From Bacteroidota bacterium (GTDB lineage Bacteria; Bacteroidota; Bacteroidia; Bacteroidales; JAAUTT01): DNA of 49,358 bases. Each line of letters opens with the position of its first letter. The first letter of the stretch is position 1. Where the stretch lies: assembly GCA_021779665.1 (NCBI GenBank), contig JAJYAG010000026.1:1-49358 (forward strand), in the 5' to 3' direction. Shown in pieces: positions 15,859 through 24,672 of the stretch. The notes under the pieces were generated by a model. It was not told the DNA's origin. It did no database searches and worked only from the letters and a program-made list of their open reading frames with translations. The position numbers and the translations under genes were made by a program.

Positions 15859-18800
15859 ATGAAAAAAAAGTTTAAAAGCAACTTTTCCGCGCAACGGAAC
15901 AAGTGCAGTAAAGTATGTTTAATTATGAGGCTTACTTTAGTTCTTATGGCAGTATCCCTGATGCAGGTATACGCCACCGGCTTATCTCAATCAGCCAAAA
16001 TTAGCTTAACGCTTAAAAATGTGTCCCTCAAACAGGCTTTGAAGGAAATTGAAAAACAGAGCGACTACACCTTTGTTTACAGTGATTCAAAAATTGATGT
16101 TAACAAAAAAGTTGATATCAATGTCAAAGACTGCGCCCTGGTAGAAGTGCTTGATCAATTAATGGCAGATTCTGAAATCCGCTATACTTCGGTTGACAAT
16201 CACATTGTTCTCACCGGCAAAAAAAGTTTAATTTACCGTTTACCGGCAATTACCCACGAAGCAGTTCTGAATCGTGAAGTAATTGACATGGAAGCTATTA
16301 GTCCTCTCAGAAACATATTGCTTCAGCAGGTTTCTGTTAGCGGACAGGTTACATCGTCGGCGGATGGTCAACCGCTCCCTGGTGTTAACGTTGTTGTAAA
16401 AGGTACTACCATTGGTACAACTACTGACATTAACGGTTCATTCACATTAAATGTTCCTGATCCAAATGCAACACTCGTTTTATCGTTTGTTGGTTTCCAG
16501 ACTCAGGAAATTGCTCTTGCAGGCCAGAAGAGCATAACCGTATCATTGACAGAAGAAACAAAAGAATTGCAGGAAATCGTTGTTGTAGGCTACGGCACCC
16601 GTATGAAAGAAGAACTTACAGGTGCAATATCTTCAGTTAACAGCAAACAAATGAGCATTTCTCCTGCTGTTAGTGTTGTTAGCCGTATGCAGGGTCAGGT
16701 TTCAGGTGTAACAGTTACTTCAGCAAACCGTCCTGGGGGTGATGCAACTATCCGCATTCGTGGTGTTGGTACCATCAATAATACTGAACCTCTTTTTGTA
16801 ATCGATGGCATTCCTACAGGACCCGGAAATAACCTAAATCCTAACGACATTGAATCAATTTCAGTTCTGAAAGATGCTTCTTCAGCTGCAATTTATGGTT
16901 CACGCGGAGCTAATGGTGTTATCCTTATCACCACCAAGAAAGGTCGTCAGAACCAGAAACCTGTGGTTACAGTTTCTGTAAAAACAGGCGTTAAATCAGC
17001 TACCAATCAGTATGATTTATTGAATACTAAAGAGTATGGAGAGGCCTTATGGTTAGCTTATAAAAACAATGGTACTACTCCAAACCATCAACAATATGGT
17101 AGTGGTGCAACTCCTGTTATTCCAAATTACATAATCCCAACAGGTGCAATGACTGTTGATGAATCAACTTACGCATATCCTGATAAAACTATTGTCAGAG
17201 CGAACAAAGAAGGTACCGACTGGTATAAGGAAATATATCAGAATGGTATGATGCAGGAATATGACATTTCAGTATCAGGCGGAGGAAATAATACTACATA
17301 TGCACTATCAGCTAATTACTTAGACGAAGAAGGCATCCTTAAGAACACTGAATTCAAACGTTTTAATTTTCGTACTAATCTTGAATCCAGTTTCAATAAA
17401 TGGTTAAGGGTTGGCCAATCTTTACAGGCTGTTTATATCAACGAGTTTGGTGATTTAGGCGATAATGGAGAAGGCACAGTTATTTCTCAGGCATATCGTT
17501 CACAACCGATTATTCCTGTTTATGATATTAAGGGTAATTTTGCTGGATCCTCCGCAAAGGAAATGGGGAACTCTGGTAATCCAGTTGCAATGCTATACCG
17601 CGCAAGGAATAACAATGGTAAATACTTAAGGGGATTAGGTAACTTTTTTGCCGATGCTACTCTCTTTAAAGGCCTAAATGTTAGGTCTGTTTTTGGTTAT
17701 AATGTAGGCGTATGGAATTATGTTGGCTATTCTATACCCAATTATGAGCACTCCGAGCCAAACAAGGTTGCTGGCATGAACAACGACGAGAACCATACAA
17801 TTTTCTGGTCGTGGATAAATACCGCTAATTATAACAAAACCATTGCAGATATCCACAAAATTAATTTAGTGGTTGGTACTGAAGCCTCCAAAAGTAATTA
17901 TCGTAGTCTTACTGCAAGAAGAAGTCAATACTTCCTTTTGGATCCAGATTATATGCAAATTGATGCAGGCGCAATTGATAAGGACAACTCAGGAAATAGT
18001 AATACCTGGACAAGTTTTTCACAATTTGCACGTTTAAACTATGACTTAAATGGCAAATACTATCTGGAGGGTTCTATTCGTAGAGATGGGTCATCACGTT
18101 TTGGAAAAAATAAACGCTATGGTGTTTTTCCAGCCGCATCAATAGGATGGGCAATTTCTCAGGAGAATTTTATGGCTGGCACCAAAGGATGGTTAGATCT
18201 TCTTAAATTTAGATTTGGTTGGGGCACTGCTGGTAACGACCAAATTAAAGAATATAACATGTACACTACCTATAACGCTGATAAGTATAGATCTTCTTAC
18301 GCTTTTGACGGATCTAACAGCACTGCAGTTACAGGTTTTAAACCTAATACAACTGGTAATAATGATGTAAGTTGGGAAACTGTGAAATCTACCAACTTTG
18401 GTATTGACGCTACATTATTAAACAGCAAATTAAGTATGACCCTTGAAATCTGGAAAAGAACTACATCCGATATGCTTTTCCAGTTAGCCATACCTGAAGT
18501 AATGGGAACAGCAACAGCACCTTTTGTTAACATTGGTGACATGGAAAACAAAGGTTTCGACCTTGAACTGGGGTGGCGTGATGCTTTGATGGATGGAAGG
18601 CTCACCTATGGTTTCTCTTTTACCGGATCCCATTATAAAAACAAAGTTATCAAGCTATCCAACAAAGAAAAGGAAATGATGTACTACGGAGAACGCCAAG
18701 TTGATTATACTGCAGCAACCCAAGGTCATGCATTCCCGGAATTTTACGGATATGTTGTTGACGGTATCTACCAGACCGATGCTGAAGCTGCTGCAGGTCC

Positions 18801-19398
18801 TCAGTTAGACAACTACAATGCTCCGGGTCACTTTAAATTCAAGGACCTGAATGGTGATGGCCTTATCAAACCTTCTGATGACCGCACTTTCATTGGAAGT
18901 CCTCATCCAGATTTCACCGGTGGTTTGAATATTGACCTTGGCTATGCTGGTTTCGACTTGAATATGTTCTGGTACGGTAGTTATGGAAACGATATGATCA
19001 ACTTTGTTTCCCGCTGGATTGACTATGGCATGTTTAATGGTGGATTAAGCAAAGATGCATTGTATGATTCATGGACGCCTACCAATAAAGGAGCCCGCTT
19101 ACCAAAGCTCGATCAGGCTTCTCATTCACAAGATGCATCTTCTGCTTTTGTTGAGGATGGCTCTTTCTTAAGGCTTAAAAATTTAAGATTAGGTTATACA
19201 TTACCTCAATCTCTCACAACCAAAGCTAAATTACAAAACGTTCGTTTATATGTACAAGCTTCCAACTTACTCACCTTTACTAAATATTCCGGTTTGGATC
19301 CCGAATTAAGAAATGAAGGAGGTATGCGTTTTGGTGTTGATAAAGGAGCCTGGCCAACAGCCCGTCAGATTATATTTGGCATTACTGTTGGAATATAA
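15859..19398 (+). CDS. SusC/RagA-type TonB-dependent outer-membrane transducer with STN domain
   Basis: 1179 residues. Signal region (about 1-46), STN signalling domain (about 48-120; VSLKQALKEIEKQSDYTFVY), carboxypeptidase-regulatory-like sandwich (about 160-235; GQPLPGVNVVVKGTTIGTTT), TonB-box region EIVVVGYGT, plug with GSRGANGVILITTKKG, then a long 22-strand-type beta-barrel ending in GITVGI. It imports a ligand captured by the SusD partner using TonB energy. The STN domain marks it as a transducer that signals to FecR, fitting the sigma/FecR genes just upstream. The ligand is unknown because no glycoside hydrolase, peptidase or sulfatase is linked. The start ATG fits the usual long Lys-rich leader. 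Confidence 0.95.
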   Translation: MKKKFKSNFSAQRNKCSKVCLIMRLTLVLMAVSLMQVYATGLSQSAKISLTLKNVSLKQALKEIEKQSDYTFVYSDSKIDVNKKVDINVKDCALVEVLDQLMADSEIRYTSVDNHIVLTGKKSLIYRLPAITHEAVLNREVIDMEAISPLRNILLQQVSVSGQVTSSADGQPLPGVNVVVKGTTIGTTTDINGSFTLNVPDPNATLVLSFVGFQTQEIALAGQKSITVSLTEETKELQEIVVVGYGTRMKEELTGAISSVNSKQMSISPAVSVVSRMQGQVSGVTVTSANRPGGDATIRIRGVGTINNTEPLFVIDGIPTGPGNNLNPNDIESISVLKDASSAAIYGSRGANGVILITTKKGRQNQKPVVTVSVKTGVKSATNQYDLLNTKEYGEALWLAYKNNGTTPNHQQYGSGATPVIPNYIIPTGAMTVDESTYAYPDKTIVRANKEGTDWYKEIYQNGMMQEYDISVSGGGNNTTYALSANYLDEEGILKNTEFKRFNFRTNLESSFNKWLRVGQSLQAVYINEFGDLGDNGEGTVISQAYRSQPIIPVYDIKGNFAGSSAKEMGNSGNPVAMLYRARNNNGKYLRGLGNFFADATLFKGLNVRSVFGYNVGVWNYVGYSIPNYEHSEPNKVAGMNNDENHTIFWSWINTANYNKTIADIHKINLVVGTEASKSNYRSLTARRSQYFLLDPDYMQIDAGAIDKDNSGNSNTWTSFSQFARLNYDLNGKYYLEGSIRRDGSSRFGKNKRYGVFPAASIGWAISQENFMAGTKGWLDLLKFRFGWGTAGNDQIKEYNMYTTYNADKYRSSYAFDGSNSTAVTGFKPNTTGNNDVSWETVKSTNFGIDATLLNSKLSMTLEIWKRTTSDMLFQLAIPEVMGTATAPFVNIGDMENKGFDLELGWRDALMDGRLTYGFSFTGSHYKNKVIKLSNKEKEMMYYGERQVDYTAATQGHAFPEFYGYVVDGIYQTDAEAAAGPQLDNYNAPGHFKFKDLNGDGLIKPSDDRTFIGSPHPDFTGGLNIDLGYAGFDLNMFWYGSYGNDMINFVSRWIDYGMFNGGLSKDALYDSWTPTNKGARLPKLDQASHSQDASSAFVEDGSFLRLKNLRLGYTLPQSLTTKAKLQNVRLYVQASNLLTFTKYSGLDPELRNEGGMRFGVDKGAWPTARQIIFGITVGI

Positions 19399-19433
19399 TA
19401 AAACAGATTTGAGTAATTTTAAAACAGAAGAAA

Positions 19434-21227
19434 ATGAAAAAACTTTCAATTATAACGGTCGTAGTTTTACTGGCCATATTCAATTCGTGTTCCGACAAAT
19501 TTTTGGATGAAACCCCTCAAGGTTCTACACCTGAAAATAATTTATACAATGAGCAGGGGATTGATGCACTCTTAACAGGCACTTACGCCATGGTTAGAGG
19601 TAGTTCTTTATGGGAAGTTTCATGGGGAGCCTCAATCCAAAACTGGACCTATGGTTCAGTAGCCTCAGATGATGCTTATAAAGGATCTGAAATAACAGAC
19701 CAGAAACCTGTTAACGAAATCGAGCGATGGGAGGTCACCACAACAAACAATTATCCGGCTGAAAAATGGAGACTAAATATTGGAATGGGTGTAAATAGGG
19801 CAAACAACGTTTTAATTTTAATTCCCAAAATTCCTGGTTTATCTCAAGAAAAAGCCACACAAATAAAAGCTCAGGCTCGGTTCTTAAGAGGTTTATTTTA
19901 CTTCGAATCCTGGTTGGTATTTGGTGATAAAATTCCACTTATTACAGAAGATAAAATAGCTACAGCAAAGGAAATTAAAAATGTTAATGCACCAGGAGCT
20001 GTTTTGAACTTCATAATTGATGATCTGAAATTTGCATGGGAAAATCTTCCTGAAAAGAGAGAAAGTGGAGAAATTGGCCGTCCTACCAAATATGCTGCCA
20101 TGGCTCTTGCCGCCAGAGCGTACTTACAGGAACTGAAATATGCCGAAGCGAAACCATTGCTCGATAATATTATCAATAGCGGCAAGTATTCTCTAATGCC
20201 AAACTTTTTCGACAATTATCGAATTACACAAGAGAATAATAAAGAATCAATTTTCGAAATTCAGGCAAATGTTAACGACATTAATGAATCATTAAATGCC
20301 GAAATGGGTATTGGTCTTAACTGGCCACATGGCTCAGATATAGGAATGTGTTGTGGTTTCCATCAGCCATCTCAAAATCTAGCAAACGCTTTCCGTGTCG
20401 ATGCCAATGGCTTACCAAGATTTGACGATCTCTATACCTCTGATTTGAAGAATGACCAAGGTATTGCTTCAAAGGACGAGTTTATCCCTTCCACTGAGCC
20501 ATTAGATCCACGTATCGACTGGACAATGGGACGCCGCGGTATTCCTTATCTCGATTGGGGTATTATGCGTGGTGCCGACTGGATTCGTAAACAATCAGAA
20601 GGCGGTCCTTACATGCCAGCTTTAAAACCATTCTTCTACAAATCGCAGCGTTACTCTTTGTCGACCACAACTGGCTGGCAAACGGGGATTAATGCAAACA
20701 ACTATCGTTACCTTCGTTATGGTCATATTTTATTATGGAGAGCTGAAGTTGCTGCGTTTGAAGGCGATTATGCCAATGTATTGAAATACATTAATATGAT
20801 CCGCGACAGAGCAGACAATGAACTTGTTATGGGAAAAGTCAACATATACAAACTTCCTGGTTCAGTTTATCCTTTTGGAGCTGCTGGAGATGTAGATTTT
20901 ACCCAACCTGCTGCTAATTATAAAATTGGCCAATACGCATCATTTGCCAGCAAAAAAGAAGCTATGCGTGCTGTACAATGGGAACTCCGCTTGGAATTCG
21001 CAACAGAAGGTATGCGTTTCTTCGACCTCCGTCGTTGGGACAAACTTCCTGCTGACGTAAAAGTTGCTAATATGGCCGACGTTCTTAACAACTTCGCAAG
21101 AGCAGACGAACGAATCAGAGAATTTATGAAAGGTGCTACATTCGAAGAAAAGGATAAATACCAACCTGTTCCTCAAGGTCAGATTGATATCCAACCTGGC
21201 GTTCTCGAACAAAATACTGGTTATTAA
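19434..21227 (+). CDS. SusD/RagB-type surface lipoprotein
   Basis: 597 residues. Lipoprotein signal with lipobox at Cys19 (LLAIFNSCSD), followed by the SusD-typical FLDETPQGSTPENNLY. Helical TPR-like segments (LRGLFYFESWLVFGD; YAAMALAARAYLQELKYAEAK) and the C-terminal RQ-type region (YLRYGHILLWRAEVA; WELRLEFATEGMRFFDLRRW) are all present. It forms the lid of the SusC barrel and binds the nutrient. It begins 35 nt after susC and is closed by a strong terminator. The substrate cannot be told from sequence alone. Confidence 0.95.
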   Translation: MKKLSIITVVVLLAIFNSCSDKFLDETPQGSTPENNLYNEQGIDALLTGTYAMVRGSSLWEVSWGASIQNWTYGSVASDDAYKGSEITDQKPVNEIERWEVTTTNNYPAEKWRLNIGMGVNRANNVLILIPKIPGLSQEKATQIKAQARFLRGLFYFESWLVFGDKIPLITEDKIATAKEIKNVNAPGAVLNFIIDDLKFAWENLPEKRESGEIGRPTKYAAMALAARAYLQELKYAEAKPLLDNIINSGKYSLMPNFFDNYRITQENNKESIFEIQANVNDINESLNAEMGIGLNWPHGSDIGMCCGFHQPSQNLANAFRVDANGLPRFDDLYTSDLKNDQGIASKDEFIPSTEPLDPRIDWTMGRRGIPYLDWGIMRGADWIRKQSEGGPYMPALKPFFYKSQRYSLSTTTGWQTGINANNYRYLRYGHILLWRAEVAAFEGDYANVLKYINMIRDRADNELVMGKVNIYKLPGSVYPFGAAGDVDFTQPAANYKIGQYASFASKKEAMRAVQWELRLEFATEGMRFFDLRRWDKLPADVKVANMADVLNNFARADERIREFMKGATFEEKDKYQPVPQGQIDIQPGVLEQNTGY

Positions 21228-21310
21228 ACCCGTTTTTTTAATAAAAAAGGCTGCCTCAATACCGAGGCCACTGAAAAAGTATCAAAATATTTAAGATTCC
21301 TTTAAAAGCA

Positions 21311-21353
21311 AACTGGCAGGTGAAGACAAATTCTTCATTTGCCAGTTTTTTTT
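21311..21353 (+). terminator. Strong intrinsic terminator after susD
   Basis: ACTGGCA...TGCCAGT with an inner GTGAAG/CTTCAT pairing makes a long stem around 21312-21346, followed by eight T residues. A weaker GCCTC/GAGGC hairpin lies between the susD stop and this one (about 21252-21267). Together they end the susCD transcript. Confidence 0.85.
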
Positions 21354-21440
21354 ATGGTAATGAGATGTAAATTTTTCGAGTAAAAAAATTCTATATCCTT
21401 GTTATTGGCTAGATTATGTTTTTTGATTACAATTTTCCTT

Positions 21441-22146
21441 TTAATTCATTAATTTAACGATTGTTTTGAGATTTACAGTAAAAAAAATAGCCAATGCTCC
21501 CTGCATTTACATGTTGGTAATTCCATACGAAGAGGCTCTTCCATAGCCCTGTAAGTTTTTTAATTCACTATTTTTTGCTTCAATCTTATATCTGTGATTT
21601 GCCTTTTCTTTGAAGTACTCCGTCTGTTGAAACTTCATTTGATCAAGATGTTCATCGGATTTAATTGAAACAGAATAGGTTTTGGTTTTTGCATTGCTTA
21701 TAGCATCCGCTTTTTAAAGCACTTGTTTTACATCTTTCAACATCGAAGAAATAGGTGTCTCCTGATTGGTGCCATCATCTGTCTTTCCCTGACGGGCTTT
21801 TCTTATCGCCATGTGCCCCTGCCGGACATACAAACATTCCGGCATCCTTGTTATAGTCTAAAGTATTTTCTTGTTTTCTAAAGCCTTGTGTAATAGATGG
21901 ATTTAACTTTGTAACGATCTATATCTCTTGCTCACCTGCCATTTTAAGGTTCTCTTTTCCTGAATAGGCAGCATCTCCTATTACTGTATCTACTTCAATT
22001 CCATTGTCCTGACTGGTTTCGAGCAAGGCTGTCAGCTCAGGGCCATCGCCCTTTTCCCCGGATGTTACCACGGCAGCCGTAATGATCCGTTCTTCTATCA
22101 TGGCAATATGGGTTTTAAAACCAAAAAATGAGGAATCCTCTGTCTT
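21441..22146 (-). pseudogene. Degenerate IS1182-type transposase fragment
   Basis: On the minus strand a broken frame reads KTEDSSFFGFKTHIAMIEER, then ITAAVVTSGEKGDGPELTAL, GDAAYSGKENLKMA and later DTYFFDVER, KTYSVSIKSDEHLDQMKFQQ, YKIEAKNSELKNLQGYG and MQGALAIF. This is the C-terminal half of IS1182-family DDE transposases as I recall them. It has a TAG after GEQEI, a stop in place of Glu near the end (GITNM*MQ), and at least three frameshifts, for example an extra G before the HMAIRKARQGK motif. The N-terminal half is missing upstream of 22146. No terminal inverted repeats were found. The element is dead and sits between the susCD locus and the secretion locus. The spacer 22147-22237 is empty AT-rich DNA. 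Confidence 0.85.
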
Positions 22147-22237
22147 CTAACCTCATTTAAATAAATAAAAATATTACAACTGAATAACATCAAAAACAAA
22201 TTATTACACTATAAAGAATGGCCTTTCATTCCATAAA

Positions 22238-22606
22238 TCATTTAGAAAACTGGGCATGTAGAAATTTTTTCAACTCACTTACCCTTCTTCGTGCAACCTT
22301 TATCATTGTGTTATCTTGCAAAACTATTATAAATTCATTTTTTCGGTTATGATATTCGCGGATATGCAATATGTTTACAAGATAAGATTTATGGCATCGG
22401 AAAAATACATTGGGATTCAGTTCTTCTTCATAACTCCTTAGTGTCCTACAAACAACAATTTCCTGGTTTCCTTCCAGATATACCCTACAATAATTATCAT
22501 CTGCCTCAAGATATACGATAGCAGATGTTTTAATGATACGCCCTTTACTTGATTCTCCAATAAGTAGTTTATGTTCAGAAGTGAAAGTTTGTACATTTGT
22601 GTTCAT
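22238..22606 (-). CDS. Stand-alone LytTR-type DNA-binding regulator
   Basis: 122 residues forming almost only a LytTR DNA-binding domain: IKTSAIVYLEADDNYCRVYL, RTLRSYEEELNPNVFFRCHKSYLVNI, then VARRRVSELKKFL. The usual N-terminal receiver domain is absent, so it cannot be controlled by phosphorylation of its own Asp. LytTR proteins bind direct repeats in promoters. It is the last gene of the secretion operon, 32 nt after gspF on the same strand, so it may autoregulate that operon or control related surface genes. The target is unknown. Confidence 0.88.
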   Translation of the reverse strand: MNTNVQTFTSEHKLLIGESSKGRIIKTSAIVYLEADDNYCRVYLEGNQEIVVCRTLRSYEEELNPNVFFRCHKSYLVNILHIREYHNRKNEFIIVLQDNTMIKVARRRVSELKKFLHAQFSK

Positions 22607-22638
22607 ATTCTAAATTCTAGTGGATGTTATTATGCTAT

Positions 22639-23787
22639 TTAATAAATGGAAGTACTCAACTGGAACAAAGGCATATACATTGATATCAAAATAACTGCCA
22701 CCAACCCCCCTACAAACATAATCATCACTGGTTCCAATAAACTACTTAATAATCCTATCTTGTGCTCAAGCTCCTCGTTTAACTGGGCGCTTAGCTTTGA
22801 AAAAATTGCATCGAGCTGGTTTACCTCCTCCGCCACTTTCACCAAGGACACCAGCCTTGAATTAAAAAGACTAAACTGCTGCATACTCTGATGAAGCAGT
22901 TTACCATGAAGTACATCATTACCCACTTTATCGAGGGCTATCTCGTACGGATAAAAGCTAATCATTTGCCTGACAAGCTGAATTGACCGCAGCATGGGTG
23001 TTCTTGCTCCAAGTAACAGCGACATGGTTTCGCAAAACCTTACCAGATAAACCTTTTGCACAATATCGCCAAACAAAGGCATTTTTATCAACATGGTTGA
23101 ATACCATGCCCTGAAAAAATTCTTTTTCCTGATTGAAAAAACAAAAACACCAAGACTTAACAGAAATAAAACCAACAACAATGTATAGGCCCTAAAATAT
23201 GAGGATATGCTGATGATAGATTGGGTAATTGCCGGCATTTCTCCGTTAAATCTTTTGAATACATCTACAAACATGGGAACAATAAAGTTCATCATAAAAA
23301 AAACAGCAATAACGGCAGTTATCATTACCAGTATGGGGTAGGTCATTGCCGAAACCACCTGCCGTTTCTGTTTGATCCTTTTTGAAAAATAAACATTCAA
23401 TCCGCAGAGTACCTCCCGTATGCGTCCACTCTCCTCCCCAATCCGCAAACTATGGTATTCATAGGCAGAAAATTTTCCGGTTTCGAAAACTGACTCTGAT
23501 AAACTTTTCCCTCCAATTACATTTTCGCGAATAGACTGGTAAAGTTTCTTTTCCTTTTCGGTCTTTTGTTCTTCCACAACGATGTCCAAAGCTGAACGGA
23601 TGTCTATTCCTGAGGAGAGCAGGATATTCATCTCGGAGTAAAATGCTTCCTTTTTGCGATCCGAAAGCTTATTTCCCGATAAGCTAATATCTCTGTTGAG
23701 AAATGATAACAAGTCATTGTTTTTTCCCTTTTCCGGCTTATTATGCTTAACCGGCCGTTTTTTCAATTCCTGAATTGCAATGGCCAT
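22639..23787 (-). CDS. gspF: Type II secretion / type IV pilus inner-membrane platform protein GspF/PilC
   Basis: 382 residues. Two GspF domains are visible: the first (about 45-165) has EMNILLSSGIDIRSALDIV and YHSLRIGEESGRIREVL; the second (about 235-355) has RFCETMSLLLGARTPMLRSI and LVKVAEEVNQLDAIF. Three membrane segments lie near 168-192, 210-235 and 355-378. It forms the inner-membrane platform that the GspE ATPase drives to build the pseudopilus. Length and domain order are normal. It is the only platform gene in the operon and lies after the minor pseudopilin genes. Confidence 0.93.
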   Translation of the reverse strand: MAIAIQELKKRPVKHNKPEKGKNNDLLSFLNRDISLSGNKLSDRKKEAFYSEMNILLSSGIDIRSALDIVVEEQKTEKEKKLYQSIRENVIGGKSLSESVFETGKFSAYEYHSLRIGEESGRIREVLCGLNVYFSKRIKQKRQVVSAMTYPILVMITAVIAVFFMMNFIVPMFVDVFKRFNGEMPAITQSIISISSYFRAYTLLLVLFLLSLGVFVFSIRKKNFFRAWYSTMLIKMPLFGDIVQKVYLVRFCETMSLLLGARTPMLRSIQLVRQMISFYPYEIALDKVGNDVLHGKLLHQSMQQFSLFNSRLVSLVKVAEEVNQLDAIFSKLSAQLNEELEHKIGLLSSLLEPVMIMFVGGLVAVILISMYMPLFQLSTSIY

Positions 23788-23797
23788 GATATTGAAA

Positions 23798-24322
23798 TTA
23801 GTTTAAAGAAAGAGTTTCTATTTCGGAGGTATTGAATAACATTTCGTTATCGTAGACTTTAATAATATGAAATGTATCGATCTCTTGGTGCTCGTTACCA
23901 GCATAAATTTCAAGTATCAATGGTAATCCGGAGACTTTGTCCTTAATCAAATACCAGTTTTTAATATCTATTAAGAAGGTATCAGCAGTTTCATTTACCG
24001 AACGAATGACAAACCCATCGTCCAGTTTATAAGATATATCTATATCTGCTGCAACGCGAAAAATGGTTTCGTCATCGTAATGTTTTATGCCCACTGACTC
24101 ACGCATGTCGCGTGCAATAGATTTATGAAACTGGAGCAATTTATTGTACTTATCCATGTCATTATTCTGCTTGCTCTCCCAGGTGCTGAAATTTAAAATC
24201 AAGCCTGCAGCTGCGGCAATAACCAATCCACTGATAAGTAAGCTAACAATAAGCTCCATCAGGGTAAAAGCCTTAAAGTAGGCACCTGGGAAAATTGGCT
24301 TGTATCCTTTTATATTTTTCAT
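23798..24322 (-). CDS. Minor pseudopilin, GspJ/PilW-like
   Basis: 174 residues with a prepilin leader: cleavage is expected at KA|FTLMELIVSLLISGL, with Glu5 present and a typical hydrophobic N-terminal helix, then a small beta domain. The -1 residue is Ala instead of the near-universal Gly. Large-leader minor pseudopilins in this position correspond to GspJ. It overlaps the GspI-like gene by 4 nt and is followed by gspF. With GspI- and GspK-like partners it probably forms the tip that starts pseudopilus assembly. Confidence 0.8.
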   Translation of the reverse strand: MKNIKGYKPIFPGAYFKAFTLMELIVSLLISGLVIAAAAGLILNFSTWESKQNNDMDKYNKLLQFHKSIARDMRESVGIKHYDDETIFRVAADIDISYKLDDGFVIRSVNETADTFLIDIKNWYLIKDKVSGLPLILEIYAGNEHQEIDTFHIIKVYDNEMLFNTSEIETLSLN

Positions 24323-24672
24323 GGTGTGACAAGTATTACTTCTTTGATTTCACCAATATTCTGGTTCAAACCATTGAAAGCCAATATATCCATAACTATT
24401 AGCCTTTTTTCTTTCTTGTATGGCATAAAGCTTTTTTCAATTCTGATCCCTTCAAACTGAAAAACTTCATCAGTATAATTCTTTCCAGCTTTTGCATTGT
24501 TGGCAACTTTGTCTAAATAAACTTCAGCCCGGATCTCAAGGTTGCCATTCATGTCCTTATTGAGGTTTGAAAAAGCACTCATTCCCAATCCTGCGCAAAT
24601 AAGAATGATTATCATAGCCACCAGGACCTCAATAAGCGTTGACGCCTTGTATCGTTTTTTTATTCCAGGCAT
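24319..24672 (-). CDS. Minor pseudopilin, GspI-like
   Basis: 117 residues, leader MPGIKKRYKA then STLIEVLVAMIIILICAGLG, that is A|STLIEV with Glu5. This TLIEVLVAM pattern is typical of GspI/PilV. The globular part is small (80 residues). It overlaps the GspK-like gene by 13 nt and the GspJ-like gene by 4 nt, indicating tight co-expression of the three tip subunits. Again Ala, not Gly, is at -1. Confidence 0.8.
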   Translation of the reverse strand: MPGIKKRYKASTLIEVLVAMIIILICAGLGMSAFSNLNKDMNGNLEIRAEVYLDKVANNAKAGKNYTDEVFQFEGIRIEKSFMPYKKEKRLIVMDILAFNGLNQNIGEIKEVILVTP

